DNA from: Bacillota bacterium
GTDB lineage: Bacteria; Bacillota; Clostridia; Acetivibrionales; DTU013
Assembly: GCA_023399355.1 (NCBI GenBank)
Contig: JAEWQC010000125.1
Location: forward strand, 1 to 41,963
Direction: 5' to 3'
Length of the DNA: 41,963 bases
Shown: one piece after another, positions 15,986 through 25,756 of the stretch
Layout of the letters: every line of letters begins with the position of its first letter
Numbering within the stretch: the first letter of the stretch is position 1
Program-made: the position numbers and the translations under genes
The notes under the pieces: model-generated
What the model saw: only the letters and a program-made list of their open reading frames with translations
Databases searched by the model: none
Told to the model about the DNA's origin: nothing

Positions 15986-17704
15986 ATGCTTAAAATTATA
16001 AAACGGCTACCACCACTCAAAACACTTTGCGCTATCGCATTTTTATTTTTACAGATTATCTGCTCACTGACTCTTCCTTATATTACTGCTGATATTATCA
16101 ACAAGGGAGTGATGGCTGGCAATACGTCATTCATCTGGTCAAAGGGCGAGGTGATGATTGCCCTGTCGGTCTTGAGTCTGTTGGGAGCCATCCTGAATAC
16201 GCTTTTGTTTTCACAGGTTTCTTATAACCTGGGGAGTGAGCTTCGCACAGAGGTTTACGGCAAGGTGCTCCGATTCTCAAAGAACGAGTATGATAAATTT
16301 GGTGCTTCCTCGCTCATCACCCGTAATACAAATGATATAACACAAGTACAAACACTGGTAGAGATGGGCTGCAAATTTTTATTACTTGCTCCGGCGTACC
16401 TGCTCGGTGGCATCCTGATGACATGGCGGCTCTCGCCAAAGCTGGCGCTTGTCTATATAGCCGCAATTCCGGTTCTTACTGTCTCTTGTATTATTATTTA
16501 TAAATCGGCTGGTCCGCTGTATGTGAAAATACAAAAGCTCATTGACCAACTAAATCTATATTTCAAGGAAGGTTTAGCTGGTGTTAAAGTCATACGGGCG
16601 TTTGGCAAAGAGGATAAGGAAGACGAAAAATACCGCGAAGTAAATCATGATTTTATGAAAGTTTCAGTAACTGCTGGAACCATCATGAGCTTCTTTCTCC
16701 CTGTAATTTCAATGTTAATTAGTCTTGCCGCTCTTCTCGTCTTGTGGATAGGTGCTAAAGATATCTCTGCCGGATCATTGCAAATCGGCTCTGTCATTGG
16801 TGCGATCAACTACGGCATGCAAATCCTGATGGGTTTCGCCATGCTGACGCAGGTAATTCTGTTTATACCGCGCGGGCAGACATCAGCGAACCGTATATTC
16901 GAAGTTCTGGATATGCCTCTCTCGGTAGATGACCCTGCAGATCCTGAAAGATTTGAAAAGCAGAAAACTACATTAACCTTCGAAAATGTGGACTTCCGTT
17001 ATAGCGGTGCATCGAAGAAAACGCTGTCAGGCGTGAGCTTTACCGTACACGGTGGTCAGACGCTGGCGATTATAGGCAGTACCGGTGACGGAAAGACCTC
17101 ACTGGTCAACTTGATCTCCCGCCTTTATGACGTCGAGGAAGGCAATGTACGCCTAAACGGAGCAGATGTACGGGATGTCTCCCAAAAGGCATTGCGCGAT
17201 AAAGTAAGCTTTGTCCCACAAATCTCCACGTTGCTTTTTGGCACCATCCGTTCCAATATGCTGACAGGCAAGCCGGATGCCACTGATGAAGAGATTTGGG
17301 CGGCGCTTGATATGGCGCAGGCCACGGAGTTTGTCCAAACTCTGGACAAAGGACTGGACAGCGCTGTGGAAAAAGCCGGAGGCAATTTTTCCGGCGGACA
17401 AAAACAGAGGCTCTGTATTGCCAGGGCTTTGCTGAAGAATGCCGATGTCTATGTGTTTGACGATTCTTTCTCGGCGCTTGATTTCAAGACCGATGCGGCA
17501 GTACGGGGCGCAATGCGGTTTAAATTGAGTAAAGCCGTCACGGTCATCGTTGCCCAGCGTGTAAGCACCATTATGCAGGCCGATATGATTGCGGTTTTGG
17601 ATGGCGGCGTGCTGGCAGGATTGGGAACACATAAGGAACTGCTGGCGAATAATTCCGTGTACCAACAAATTGTCAATTCTCAATTCTACAAGGAGGCGTG
17701 TTAA
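15986..17704 (+). CDS. Heterodimeric ABC exporter, subunit with degenerate ATP site
   Basis: A 572-residue half-transporter with an N-terminal six-helix ABC exporter domain (from LCAIAFLFLQIICSLTLPYI) and a C-terminal nucleotide-binding domain. Walker A is GSTGDGKT, the signature is FSGGQKQR, and Walker B is VYVFDDSFSALD. The catalytic glutamate after Walker B is replaced by Asp, as in the degenerate subunit of heterodimers such as TM287 and BmrC. This predicts that it works only with the next gene product, which starts 2 bases after this stop. The start at 15986 follows GAAGGGA. It is probably a multidrug exporter under the upstream MarR gene. Confidence 0.92.
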   Translation: MLKIIKRLPPLKTLCAIAFLFLQIICSLTLPYITADIINKGVMAGNTSFIWSKGEVMIALSVLSLLGAILNTLLFSQVSYNLGSELRTEVYGKVLRFSKNEYDKFGASSLITRNTNDITQVQTLVEMGCKFLLLAPAYLLGGILMTWRLSPKLALVYIAAIPVLTVSCIIIYKSAGPLYVKIQKLIDQLNLYFKEGLAGVKVIRAFGKEDKEDEKYREVNHDFMKVSVTAGTIMSFFLPVISMLISLAALLVLWIGAKDISAGSLQIGSVIGAINYGMQILMGFAMLTQVILFIPRGQTSANRIFEVLDMPLSVDDPADPERFEKQKTTLTFENVDFRYSGASKKTLSGVSFTVHGGQTLAIIGSTGDGKTSLVNLISRLYDVEEGNVRLNGADVRDVSQKALRDKVSFVPQISTLLFGTIRSNMLTGKPDATDEEIWAALDMAQATEFVQTLDKGLDSAVEKAGGNFSGGQKQRLCIARALLKNADVYVFDDSFSALDFKTDAAVRGAMRFKLSKAVTVIVAQRVSTIMQADMIAVLDGGVLAGLGTHKELLANNSVYQQIVNSQFYKEAC

Positions 17705-17705
17705 T

Positions 17706-19520
17706 ATGGCAAATCCAATGGGCAACAAGCCGGGTATGAAACAAGGTATGCCCGTACCGAAACCTAAGAATGCGTGGGCGACCGTTAAACGGCTGCTGGG
17801 ATATATGAAAAAGGGTACCTTGCCGATTGCGCTGGCTATCCTCGTTACATTAGCTGGAACCATGATGCAGGTATTCAGCCCAAAACTGCTTGGCAATGCT
17901 ACCACCGTGATCTTTGACGGCATTCACGCAGAAACCGGTGTGGATTTCAGCAAGCTCGGAACCATTTTATTATTCGTGGCGGTGCTATATGTCGGTACGT
18001 TTGTTGCATCCTTCCTGCAGCAGCGCATCATGATTGTGGTTTCACAAAAAACAACCTATACCCTTCGCAATGAACTGAAAACCAAATTGAACCGTGTTCC
18101 AGTATCTTTTTTTGATAAGAATCAAAACGGCAATCTCATGTCAGTAGCAATCAATGATATAGATAACATTGTTACCATTTTGCAGCAGGGCCTCTTGAGT
18201 ATTATATCCAGCATTATCCTTATCATAGGTGAGTTATGCATTATGTTAACTATCAGCCCTTTGCTCACGCTGCTCGCCTGTACGCTTATTCCTGGTAGTG
18301 TGCTTATTATGAGGTTACTTACGCCTAAAACCAGGGAGTTCTCGAAAGCCTATTATGCCTCGCTGGGTTCACTTAACAGTCAGATAGAAGAAACCTATCA
18401 GTGCTTTACTGTCATAAAAAGTTTTAATGGCGAAGAAAATTCGCTTAAAAAATTTGATACAATCAATTCGCAAATGAAAGAGACAGGCTGGAAGGCACGT
18501 TTTGTCGGCGGTATCATGATGCCGTGCATGATGCTTTTGCAAAATGCGGTGTATGTGCTTCTCGCCGCAATTGGCTGCGTAAACGTGGTATCGGGGTTAA
18601 TTCCGATAGGGAACATGCAGGCGTTTTTACAATATTCCTCGCAGTTCAGCCAGCCGATTATGCAGTTCACGCAGCTTTGGAGCAGTATCCTATCGATGAT
18701 CGTTTCAGCTGAACGTGTTTTTGAGATACTGGATGCCGAGGAAATGCAAGAGAACCGGACAGCTTACCCAAATAAAACAGGCGAAACCGCTAAAGTTGCC
18801 TTTGACCATGTAAAATTCGGGTATAACGGTACGCCGCTTATGAAGGATTTCAGCATGCACGTTCAGGAGGGTCAGATGGTTGCTATTGTCGGACATACCG
18901 GTGCCGGAAAAACAACCTTGATAAACCTGCTTGAACGCTTTTATGAGATTCAGGACGGCAGTCTTCGTATTGACGGCATTGACATTCGCAATGAATCACG
19001 TCAGGCGGTTAGAAGAAAAATCGGTATGGTTTTACAGGACACGTGGCTGTTTTCCGGTACGATTTTTGACAACATCAAGTACGGAAACGAGGATGCATCC
19101 GATGATCAAATCTATGCGGCCGCAAAAGCTGCTTTTGTGGATGATTTTGTTCAAAAGCTGCCGGATGGTTACAACACCGAACTCGGTGAGGATGCAGGGA
19201 ATATTTCGCAAGGTCAGAGACAGCTCATTACCATTGCGCGAGCCTTTGTAACCAACCCTGAGATTCTGATTCTCGATGAAGCGACCTCAAACGTAGACAG
19301 CCGTACGGAACTTGTTATCCAGAGCGCCATGAAGCGGCTGCTTAAAGGCCGTACCAGCTTTGTTGTGGCGCACAGACTGTCTACTATTTATGATGCCGAC
19401 CGCATCATTGTGATGGATAATGGCGATATTGCGGAGACAGGAACGCATAAAGAGCTGCTTGCAAAAGATAGTATTTATGCCGATATCTACAACAGCCAAT
19501 TCGCTGGTGAGGCAGCATAG
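17706..19520 (+). CDS. Heterodimeric ABC exporter, catalytic subunit
   Basis: A 604-residue half-transporter with a six-helix membrane domain (first helices near LPIALAILVTLAGTMMQVF and LGTILLFVAVLYVGTFVASF) and a nucleotide-binding domain. Walker A is GHTGAGKT, the signature is the variant ISQGQRQL, and Walker B with intact glutamate is ILILDEATSNVD. The variant signature with intact catalytic Glu complements the degenerate partner, as in TM288 and BmrD. The N-terminus is preceded by a Met/Pro/Gly-rich extension (MGNKPGMKQGMPVPKPKN). The start follows AAGGAGGCG inside the end of the upstream gene, so the two are translationally coupled. It is the last gene before the right att copy. Confidence 0.93.
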   Translation: MANPMGNKPGMKQGMPVPKPKNAWATVKRLLGYMKKGTLPIALAILVTLAGTMMQVFSPKLLGNATTVIFDGIHAETGVDFSKLGTILLFVAVLYVGTFVASFLQQRIMIVVSQKTTYTLRNELKTKLNRVPVSFFDKNQNGNLMSVAINDIDNIVTILQQGLLSIISSIILIIGELCIMLTISPLLTLLACTLIPGSVLIMRLLTPKTREFSKAYYASLGSLNSQIEETYQCFTVIKSFNGEENSLKKFDTINSQMKETGWKARFVGGIMMPCMMLLQNAVYVLLAAIGCVNVVSGLIPIGNMQAFLQYSSQFSQPIMQFTQLWSSILSMIVSAERVFEILDAEEMQENRTAYPNKTGETAKVAFDHVKFGYNGTPLMKDFSMHVQEGQMVAIVGHTGAGKTTLINLLERFYEIQDGSLRIDGIDIRNESRQAVRRKIGMVLQDTWLFSGTIFDNIKYGNEDASDDQIYAAAKAAFVDDFVQKLPDGYNTELGEDAGNISQGQRQLITIARAFVTNPEILILDEATSNVDSRTELVIQSAMKRLLKGRTSFVVAHRLSTIYDADRIIVMDNGDIAETGTHKELLAKDSIYADIYNSQFAGEAA

Positions 19521-19595
19521 GAGCAGTCGCTTTACTCATTAGGCGATAAAAACGAAAATATTGTAAATGGTATTGACATTATTAATTTTTCTGGA

Positions 19596-19621
19596 GGGTT
19601 CGACTCCCCTCGCCTCCACCA
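19596..19621 (+). repeat. att-like direct repeat, right copy (tmRNA 3' end)
   Basis: This is an exact 26-bp copy of the tmRNA 3' end at 214-239, from GGGTTCGACTCC to CCA. Upstream of it there is no tmRNA-like sequence, only AT-rich spacer. It is thus a solitary 3' fragment, as expected for the far attachment site of an element integrated into ssrA. Confidence 0.7.
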
Positions 19622-19630
19622 GATTTGTAT

Positions 19631-19662
19631 CTGAGAAGCCTAGCAACAGCTGGGCTTCTCAG
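19631..19662 (+). terminator. Hairpin downstream of the right tmRNA fragment
   Basis: CTGAGAAGCCTAGC pairs with GCTGGGCTTCTCAG (one wobble) around an AACA loop, followed by CATTTCAG. The spacing after the CCA equals that of a tmRNA terminator, so it may be the original ssrA terminator displaced by the integration. Confidence 0.5.
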
Positions 19663-19811
19663 CATTTCAGAAGGGAAATGGATACCGGTTTTAGCAAAGT
19701 CGGTACTCTTTTCCCTTTTATGTTAAAGGAGTGGAAATCTATGGCTGTAGGGGCTTTTGCAATTCCCCAGATACAATCTCTGTAAAAGGATTTAGGCCTC
19801 CGCCCGGACTT

Positions 19812-20111
19812 CCTATCCGGCAACATCCGGACTTACCGCTGTCAATGACGCGATTGAAGCTATGATTCCCACTTTGTCACTGGAATTGAAACCTACCTGT
19901 GTGTACGCAGTTTCTCCAGGCGTGATTGATACCCATTGGTACCTGGCCAAAAGAGCAGCGGGATGCGTTGTTTGCGTAGGTTGTCGCAAGCATCTCCTCT
20001 GGACGTATCGGTTAACCGGAAGATATCGCTCATGCTGTTCTTTTTCTTTTGGAAAACAGTTTTATGACTGGCACAATCATTGAACATGACGGTGGCATCC
20101 GAATCGAGTAA
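19812..20111 (+). pseudogene. Short-chain dehydrogenase/reductase, C-terminal remnant
   Basis: Several frames together read as the C-terminal half of an SDR-family NAD(P)-dependent oxidoreductase. They give ATSGLTAVNDAIEAMIPTLS, then LELKPTCVYAVSPGVIDTHW, then after frameshifts KEQRDALFA and SFMTGTIIEHDGGIRIE to TAA at 20109. The N-terminal nucleotide-binding half and the catalytic YxxxK are missing. At least two frameshifts and internal stops break what is left. A short ORF with a good ribosome binding site at 19741-19785 (14 codons) lies just upstream and is probably not a gene. Confidence 0.7.
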
Positions 20112-20251
20112 GGAGTATATGGAGTACTATTTGTCATCCTATTTCTTTTCATGGACAAATTTCAAATAATATTGTAAAATCTATCAAGAAGCGAGTACAG
20201 AACAGCTAGTTTTATTTTGGTAGTTATTCACAAAGACGAATGGTGAAATGT

Positions 20252-21742
20252 ATGAACATTAAAAAGATGATTACCGTCACCCTGACCCTTATTTTCATTT
20301 TGACACTGTCCCCCGCCGGAATGGCACAGGCGGCGTCCGGTACCTTTGCTACGCCAAAGTTTCAGGATGAATTTAACACATGGTTTGACAATTACGGCGA
20401 AGGCTATTACAACGGACGCATGAGACCGACCATGGATTCGAAAGATTATGCTGTTGCAATCTATGATCAGAAAATGAAGCGGATTGCGGTATTGAACTAT
20501 GACTACGGGGAGGGCTTCCATGATGGATTAATGGCGGTCGGCAAAGAGCCGAAGCTGGAAGACATGGATGTGGACACCTATGTGAATGATCCTACTCAAC
20601 TTTTAATACAACCGAAATATGGGTATGCGGATACTACCGGAAAGTTAGTCATCCCCTGCAAATATTATGAGGTATCCAATTTCAAGAACGGTCTGGCAAT
20701 TGTACATAAACTGAATGGAGATAAGGTCACAACACTGGTCATCAATAAAAAGGATCAGGTTCAGTTTCAGGTTGAGGGACTTGTCAGTGGTGAAATAGGG
20801 GACAACTATATCTATTTTGATGATGCTTACAGAGAACCAGGCTATGATGAGGACGGGTATAATCCGGATGTGGACGGATCTTTCATGATGCGCAGACCGG
20901 GCTCATTCTATGATTACAAATGGAATCGGATCAGCATCGCCTCCCGAAAGGGTACCTCCGATCAATTTGGTTACTGGACCAATAGCGGGGAGCGAATCGA
21001 TGTCGAGGGCTATAATAAGGGTGAAAAGGATGCCTTTGAAGCCAAGTTCGGGAAGCTGTACCAGGAAACCGAATACCTTGGTAAAGGCTTTTTTAAAGTG
21101 AAGGAACATGCGCCGGCCGGGACGGAGGAGTTTGATTATGACGTGCTGGATAATTTAAAAACCGGTGTTGTCAATAAAGACAATAAAATCATTGTCCCGA
21201 TGGGGAGTTATCCCAATATGGTGGTCCACGATACTGAGACCTCCAAGTTCTTTGAATTGGAACAGGATGATTATTCCACCACGGGAATAGCACTCTACTC
21301 AGGAACGGGAAAAAAGGTGCTGAATGCGGGTACCTTCACCGATGTCTGCTATATGGGAGGCGGGGGCATTTATTATGCAAAAATGTCCAATATCGGGTGG
21401 GGAATGATCACATTGGATGGGAAGCCGATTGTTCCTTTCAGCAAAAAATTTCTTTCCTGCATGACCTATTATGGGGGAAATGCGAGCGTGCATCATTATG
21501 CAAATCCACCCAGGTCGAATATCACTTTTTTTACAACGGCAAATATGAATGAAAAGGCGGACACGGCTAATCTGAAAGCCCTTGTCGCGAAGGCGAAGGA
21601 GATTTCCAAAAAGCATAAGGATTCCCGTTTGTCGGCTGCAATCGCAAATGCGAATTCCGTAATTGCGTCAAAAAGTCCGAGATGGCTTGACGTAAGCACA
21701 ATTGAAGTAGAGTTGATCGACGCGGCATATTGCGCGAAATAG
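20252..21742 (+). CDS. Secreted WG-repeat protein, paralogue 1
   Basis: A 496-residue exported protein. Residues 1 to about 30 are a signal peptide (LTLIFILTLSPAGMAQAAS). The middle contains WG-type beta repeats, for example YGYADTTGKLVIPCKYYEVS followed by NFKNGLAIVHKL, and GVVNKDNKIIVPMGSYP. The C-terminus (about residues 430-496) is a helical FIVAR-like segment, NLKALVAKAKEISKKHKDSR. WG repeats are thought to mediate surface or protein contacts, and no enzyme function is known. A close paralogue lies at 26476. The ATG at 20252 is preferred by analogy with the paralogue, where GGGGAAA precedes the matching codon. Confidence 0.8.
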   Translation: MNIKKMITVTLTLIFILTLSPAGMAQAASGTFATPKFQDEFNTWFDNYGEGYYNGRMRPTMDSKDYAVAIYDQKMKRIAVLNYDYGEGFHDGLMAVGKEPKLEDMDVDTYVNDPTQLLIQPKYGYADTTGKLVIPCKYYEVSNFKNGLAIVHKLNGDKVTTLVINKKDQVQFQVEGLVSGEIGDNYIYFDDAYREPGYDEDGYNPDVDGSFMMRRPGSFYDYKWNRISIASRKGTSDQFGYWTNSGERIDVEGYNKGEKDAFEAKFGKLYQETEYLGKGFFKVKEHAPAGTEEFDYDVLDNLKTGVVNKDNKIIVPMGSYPNMVVHDTETSKFFELEQDDYSTTGIALYSGTGKKVLNAGTFTDVCYMGGGGIYYAKMSNIGWGMITLDGKPIVPFSKKFLSCMTYYGGNASVHHYANPPRSNITFFTTANMNEKADTANLKALVAKAKEISKKHKDSRLSAAIANANSVIASKSPRWLDVSTIEVELIDAAYCAK

Positions 21743-21873
21743 TTTCATTCAATTTCTTTGTTAATATTGGATACATCGGTTTTAAACCTGCTTCTCGGTA
21801 CGCAAATATCCGTAAAGGAGATTGCGTATTCAAAATAAGTGAAAATAAATAAGCATACGTAATGGAGCGTTCG

Positions 21874-23349
21874 ATGAAAAAAACAATATATTGTATGGTT
21901 CTGACAGCTGTTATGTTATTTTTATTGGTAACGACTGCATTTACGGAACAGACACCATCAAAAACAAGCCTGACTGACATGGAGAAAATAGGAGAAGAAC
22001 TGGGAAAAGCTTTACAGGGGTTCGATCAGTTAGACGGGTTAGATTTAGAAAATTTGCAGCAACCAAATGAAGATGTAAAAAATACTAAGAGTGACAATCA
22101 CACAATCGAAACGAATATGATGATCGCAGCGGGAGATGGCTTTACTTTAGGGCTCAAAACAAATGGGACAGTGATATCGACCGGTTTGAGTCTATATGGT
22201 GCTGATCAGGTAGATGATTGGACCAATATTACGATGATCGCTTGCGGATTAAATCACAGTGTGGGTTTGAAATCCGATGGAACAGTTGTTGCTACTGGTT
22301 CAAATGCAACAGGGGCATGTAATGTAAGCGACTGGAAAGATATAAAAATGATAGCGGCGGGTTTGGATAATACCGTTGGTCTTAAAAAGGACGGTACAGT
22401 TGTTTCGACAGGTTCTAATGAGCATGGGCAGTTGGACGTACATGGTTGGAAGAACATAACAGCAATTTCCTGCGGCTCTTTTTTTACAGTTGCGCTAAAG
22501 AACGATGGTACTGCTTTAGCAATTGGGAAGGATTGTTCAGGAATACTTAATGTGTCAGGGTGGCGTGATATCGCTGCTGTCTCAGCATCCTTTGATAATA
22601 TAATAGGACTAAAAAAAGATGGAACGGTTATCAATACGATGCGAACGAATACGTCCTTGTTTAAAAATGTTACAGCGATTGCTGCTTCAGCAGGATATGA
22701 AGCAGGTCTGAACAAAGACGGTACAGTTATTACAAACAATGAGACAATAAACACTTCAACCTGGAAAAACATAATAGCAATCAGTGCAGGTGCAGGTCAT
22801 CTGGTTGGGTTAAAAAGTGATGGATCGGTACTTGCGGCAAGGGCAAATGGCAGTTTTGGCCTGGGGACCGATGTCGGTGGGTGGATGCTGAAGGTGCCTG
22901 CTACAGGAACAAATGCAAAAATGACTTCATTTTCAACGAATATGAAAGTGACTGTAAATGGCAAAATATTTACAATGGAAGGATACACAATCGATAATAA
23001 CCCATATGTAAAAATTCGCGATCTGGCTTGTGTCTTAAAAGGGACAACAAAGCAATTTTCAGTGGATGGTGACGGCGTAAAAAAACCAATGAAACTTGTT
23101 TCCAAAGGCGTTTACAAATCTATTGGAGGTGAGTTGAAGAAGGGGGACGGGAAGTCAAAAGCAGTTACCAAAACAACATCAGAGATTTACATAGACGGTA
23201 AGAAAGTGAGTTTTACGACCTATAAAATTAATAGTGAATCATATTATAAGCTTCATGACCTGATGCAAAAATTTAATATTTATGTCGGTTGGGATGCAGT
23301 TTCAAAATCAATGACGCTGGATACAAAAAAAGCTTATAAAGCTCAATAA
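21874..23349 (+). CDS. Secreted RCC1-repeat / stalk-domain protein
   Basis: A 491-residue exported protein with a signal peptide (IYCMVLTAVMLFLLVTTAF). About seven repeats follow, of the RCC1 beta-propeller type. Each has VGLK(S/K)DGTVV, then a GSN or G-turn, then W-K-x-I (for example MIAAGLDNTVGLKKDGTVVS). The C-terminal 150 residues carry two copper-amine-oxidase-N-like stalk modules (VTVNGKIFTMEGYTIDNNPY and IYIDGKKVSFTTYKINSESY), common in Clostridia and Paenibacillus surface proteins. GGAG at 21864 supports ATG 21874. It is convergent with the sensor kinase and shares a terminator with it. Its ligand is unknown. Confidence 0.82.
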   Translation: MKKTIYCMVLTAVMLFLLVTTAFTEQTPSKTSLTDMEKIGEELGKALQGFDQLDGLDLENLQQPNEDVKNTKSDNHTIETNMMIAAGDGFTLGLKTNGTVISTGLSLYGADQVDDWTNITMIACGLNHSVGLKSDGTVVATGSNATGACNVSDWKDIKMIAAGLDNTVGLKKDGTVVSTGSNEHGQLDVHGWKNITAISCGSFFTVALKNDGTALAIGKDCSGILNVSGWRDIAAVSASFDNIIGLKKDGTVINTMRTNTSLFKNVTAIAASAGYEAGLNKDGTVITNNETINTSTWKNIIAISAGAGHLVGLKSDGSVLAARANGSFGLGTDVGGWMLKVPATGTNAKMTSFSTNMKVTVNGKIFTMEGYTIDNNPYVKIRDLACVLKGTTKQFSVDGDGVKKPMKLVSKGVYKSIGGELKKGDGKSKAVTKTTSEIYIDGKKVSFTTYKINSESYYKLHDLMQKFNIYVGWDAVSKSMTLDTKKAYKAQ

Positions 23350-23384
23350 ATTAATTCTCTGGCCAGACTGTCCAAACCATTGCC

Positions 23385-23428
23385 AAAACAGAAGCTTGGG
23401 CTTATCGCCCAGGCTTTTGTGCTGTTTT
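23385..23428. terminator. Bidirectional terminator
   Basis: AAAACAG, then GCTTGGGC, a TTATC loop, GCCCAGGC and CTGTTTT form a long hairpin with A and T runs on both sides. It lies between the convergent RCC1-repeat gene and the sensor kinase gene. Confidence 0.75.
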
Positions 23429-23479
23429 GATCGCAGGAAACACCTTCAAAAGCAGTCCTGCATAGAAAAATAAATGATA

Positions 23480-24748
23480 CTACAGGATAACGCTTGTTTT
23501 GAAGAGTCCGTTTTCTGCTGTAAATGAACACAGGCCGTTGTATTTTTCCGCAATGGCTGCAATGCTCTTTGTGCCGAAACCATGGTTATCCTCTTTACTG
23601 ATGGGTAAAGCATTGGCAAATGTGACTGTACCTTCGAAGCTATTGGTGATTTGCATCATGATCTTTTTGTTTTTGGCGGCGCACATAATTTTTATGGTTC
23701 TAGCTTTTGAATCGGGAATAAGCTTGCATGCATTCACTGCGTTTTCAAGCGCATTTGAAAAAAATACGCACAAATCCATATCGGATATGATGTTTTTCTC
23801 AGGCAGGTCAATTTGAGTTTCAATATTGATTTGTTCGTTTTTGGCTTTTTCCATATACGAACAAAGAATCAAATTGACCGAATAGTTATTGCAATATTTT
23901 TCAACCACAATGCTTTCGATGCTTTTTCCGATTTCGGCAATATATTTTCGTGCAGCTTCCTTGTTGTCTTCGGAGAGATAAGCATCGATAAGCTTCAAAT
24001 GATGCCGCATATCATGGCGATAAACCATTGTTTTTTCATGGGACTCTTTTAGTGCTTCCAAATTGGTATGGGCTGCCGTTACTTGCATTTGCAATATGTT
24101 TTGTTCATTCTGCAGGGTGAGCTGCTCCCGGGTTTGTCTGAAAAAGCGTAAAATCAAAGCATAAGCTGCAACCGATAATATAGTAACGATAACTACGCTC
24201 CTGAAAGCCGGCGCTATATTTATAGATTCCACATTGTAATTGGAGACCAGAAAAAGAAGTGTATTGTATGCAAGTGGTATAACACAAAATCCAATCCAGC
24301 CCCGATCTGTGTTGTTCAGCATATACAGAACCGAAGGACGCATATATCGGGAAACTAAAAACCAGGAGGGCAAATACAATAAATAGGTTATAATATACAT
24401 GACGGTTTTATCTGAACCCAAAAGATATGCGAGAATCATCCCGATCAAAGAAAATGAAGCTGTGATTGCAATTGCGGTTGAGTGAACAAAAAACACCTTG
24501 ACAAAATTAAACTTTGATAAAAATACAAAGGCTAAAAACATGGGTAATTGAACATCAACCGGATATAGGTGCCTGAAAAAGACATAGCCGAATTTCATTA
24601 TAATAAACCCGTCACATAGTATTACAGCAGCAATAAAAAGACCCAATAAATAGCGGTTTCTCTTTTGAGTAATGCTGCATTCCAAAAATCGAACCATCAT
24701 TGCAATAGCAAAAATGAGACTTATGAGGGATCTTATCTTGTCGGCCAT
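23480..24748 (-). CDS. AgrC-like sensor histidine kinase (GHKL)
   Basis: A 422-residue membrane kinase with about six to seven N-terminal membrane helices (to about residue 205), then a coiled-coil linker. A dimerisation/phosphoacceptor helix carries His245 in YRHDMRHHLK, the HPK10-type motif of AgrC/ComD kinases. A GHKL ATPase domain follows, with the N-box in CVFFSNALENAVNACKLI and the glycine loop HGFGTKSI. Members of this class usually sense peptide signals outside the cell. The gene follows the LytTR regulator by 45 bases in one operon. GGAGG precedes its ATG. No AgrD-like pheromone gene is visible beside it. Confidence 0.9.
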   Translation of the reverse strand: MADKIRSLISLIFAIAMMVRFLECSITQKRNRYLLGLFIAAVILCDGFIIMKFGYVFFRHLYPVDVQLPMFLAFVFLSKFNFVKVFFVHSTAIAITASFSLIGMILAYLLGSDKTVMYIITYLLYLPSWFLVSRYMRPSVLYMLNNTDRGWIGFCVIPLAYNTLLFLVSNYNVESINIAPAFRSVVIVTILSVAAYALILRFFRQTREQLTLQNEQNILQMQVTAAHTNLEALKESHEKTMVYRHDMRHHLKLIDAYLSEDNKEAARKYIAEIGKSIESIVVEKYCNNYSVNLILCSYMEKAKNEQINIETQIDLPEKNIISDMDLCVFFSNALENAVNACKLIPDSKARTIKIMCAAKNKKIMMQITNSFEGTVTFANALPISKEDNHGFGTKSIAAIAEKYNGLCSFTAENGLFKTSVIL

Positions 24749-24793
24749 GTTTTTCCTCCAACCCTTTTTTATGCCTTGAGCAAAAGGCCGTTC

Positions 24794-25534
24794 TTATGAA
24801 GATAGGTTGGCAGGCTCAAAGGCATAAGTGATATAAGCCTGCTTCACAGTGTTGCAGTTCACCTTTGCCAAAGGCACCAAGGCAAGCGACTGCATCTTTA
24901 TTTCCCTTTGACCGATCGTATCGATATGTTCCATATTAACGATATAAGAACGATGTGTCTTTATAAAATTAGGATGGGATAGGAGTTCTTTTTCAAGCAC
25001 CTGCATGGACCCAACCGCCTCTATGACAGAACTGTCCGACAGATGGTAAACGATGGTCCTTCCGATAACCTCCACAAACTCCAGCCTGCTGTTATAAATT
25101 CTGGTTAATCCCGATCGGCTTTTTACTAAAAAGCTTGAACCCGATTGGATTTCCGTTTCAGAAATCACCTTGTCCAAAAGGATGAACAATTTTTCCTTCC
25201 AAATAGGCTTCAGCGCATAATAATACGCATCTACGGAATAAGAGTCAATTGCAAATTCAGGGGAAGAGGTCATAAAGATGATTTTTACATCTTTATTGAA
25301 TTGACGTATTTCTTTTGCCGCATCCATTCCTGTCACAAAAGGCATTAAAATATCCAGCAGCACCAGATCGTATGGCTGTCCGCTTTCCATTGCTGCAATT
25401 AAATCAACCGCGCTATGAAATGCTGTAAATTTAATTCCATTTTTAGCTCTTTTTAAAGATTGAAAGTCTCCGATAATTGAAACGATATTGGAGAGATCTG
25501 CAATATTATCATCGCAAATGGCTATTTTCAACAT
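24794..25534 (-). CDS. LytTR response regulator
   Basis: A 246-residue response regulator with a receiver domain (acidic pair in AICDDN at residues 5-10, phosphoacceptor Asp61 in DLVLLDILMP, conserved Thr/Ser in IIFMTSSPEF). A LytTR DNA-binding domain follows (SFLVKSRSGLTRIYNSRLEF, NFIKTHRSYIVNMEHID). It pairs with the kinase that follows it. LytTR regulators often control exported or surface factors, so the flanking WG-repeat, RCC1-repeat and LemA genes are possible targets. The start MLKIAICDDN at 25534 is preferred over an upstream start 10 codons longer because receiver domains begin there. Confidence 0.92.
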   Translation of the reverse strand: MLKIAICDDNIADLSNIVSIIGDFQSLKRAKNGIKFTAFHSAVDLIAAMESGQPYDLVLLDILMPFVTGMDAAKEIRQFNKDVKIIFMTSSPEFAIDSYSVDAYYYALKPIWKEKLFILLDKVISETEIQSGSSFLVKSRSGLTRIYNSRLEFVEVIGRTIVYHLSDSSVIEAVGSMQVLEKELLSHPNFIKTHRSYIVNMEHIDTIGQREIKMQSLALVPLAKVNCNTVKQAYITYAFEPANLSS

Positions 25535-25756
25535 AGTAAACCGGCCCCCGCAGTATTTGTACATTTATACTATCACATTCTGTACGGACAGGAAATAGTC
25601 GTTTCGTGTCGAAAAAGCATCAATCCATGAAAACGGCATTTTTTATTGGATAAGGTTGATATAATTTTTAATAAGATTGCCGATTTTAACAGATCGCCTT
25701 TTGATAGCATATCCCTGACTCACGGATCAGCTCTTTAGCAAGATGGGGGAAAACAG

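Noticed and set aside
240..19595. Integrase or recombinase gene of the putative ssrA island
   Set aside because: No tyrosine or serine recombinase motif was seen in any frame; the island call rests only on the duplicated att-like sequence.
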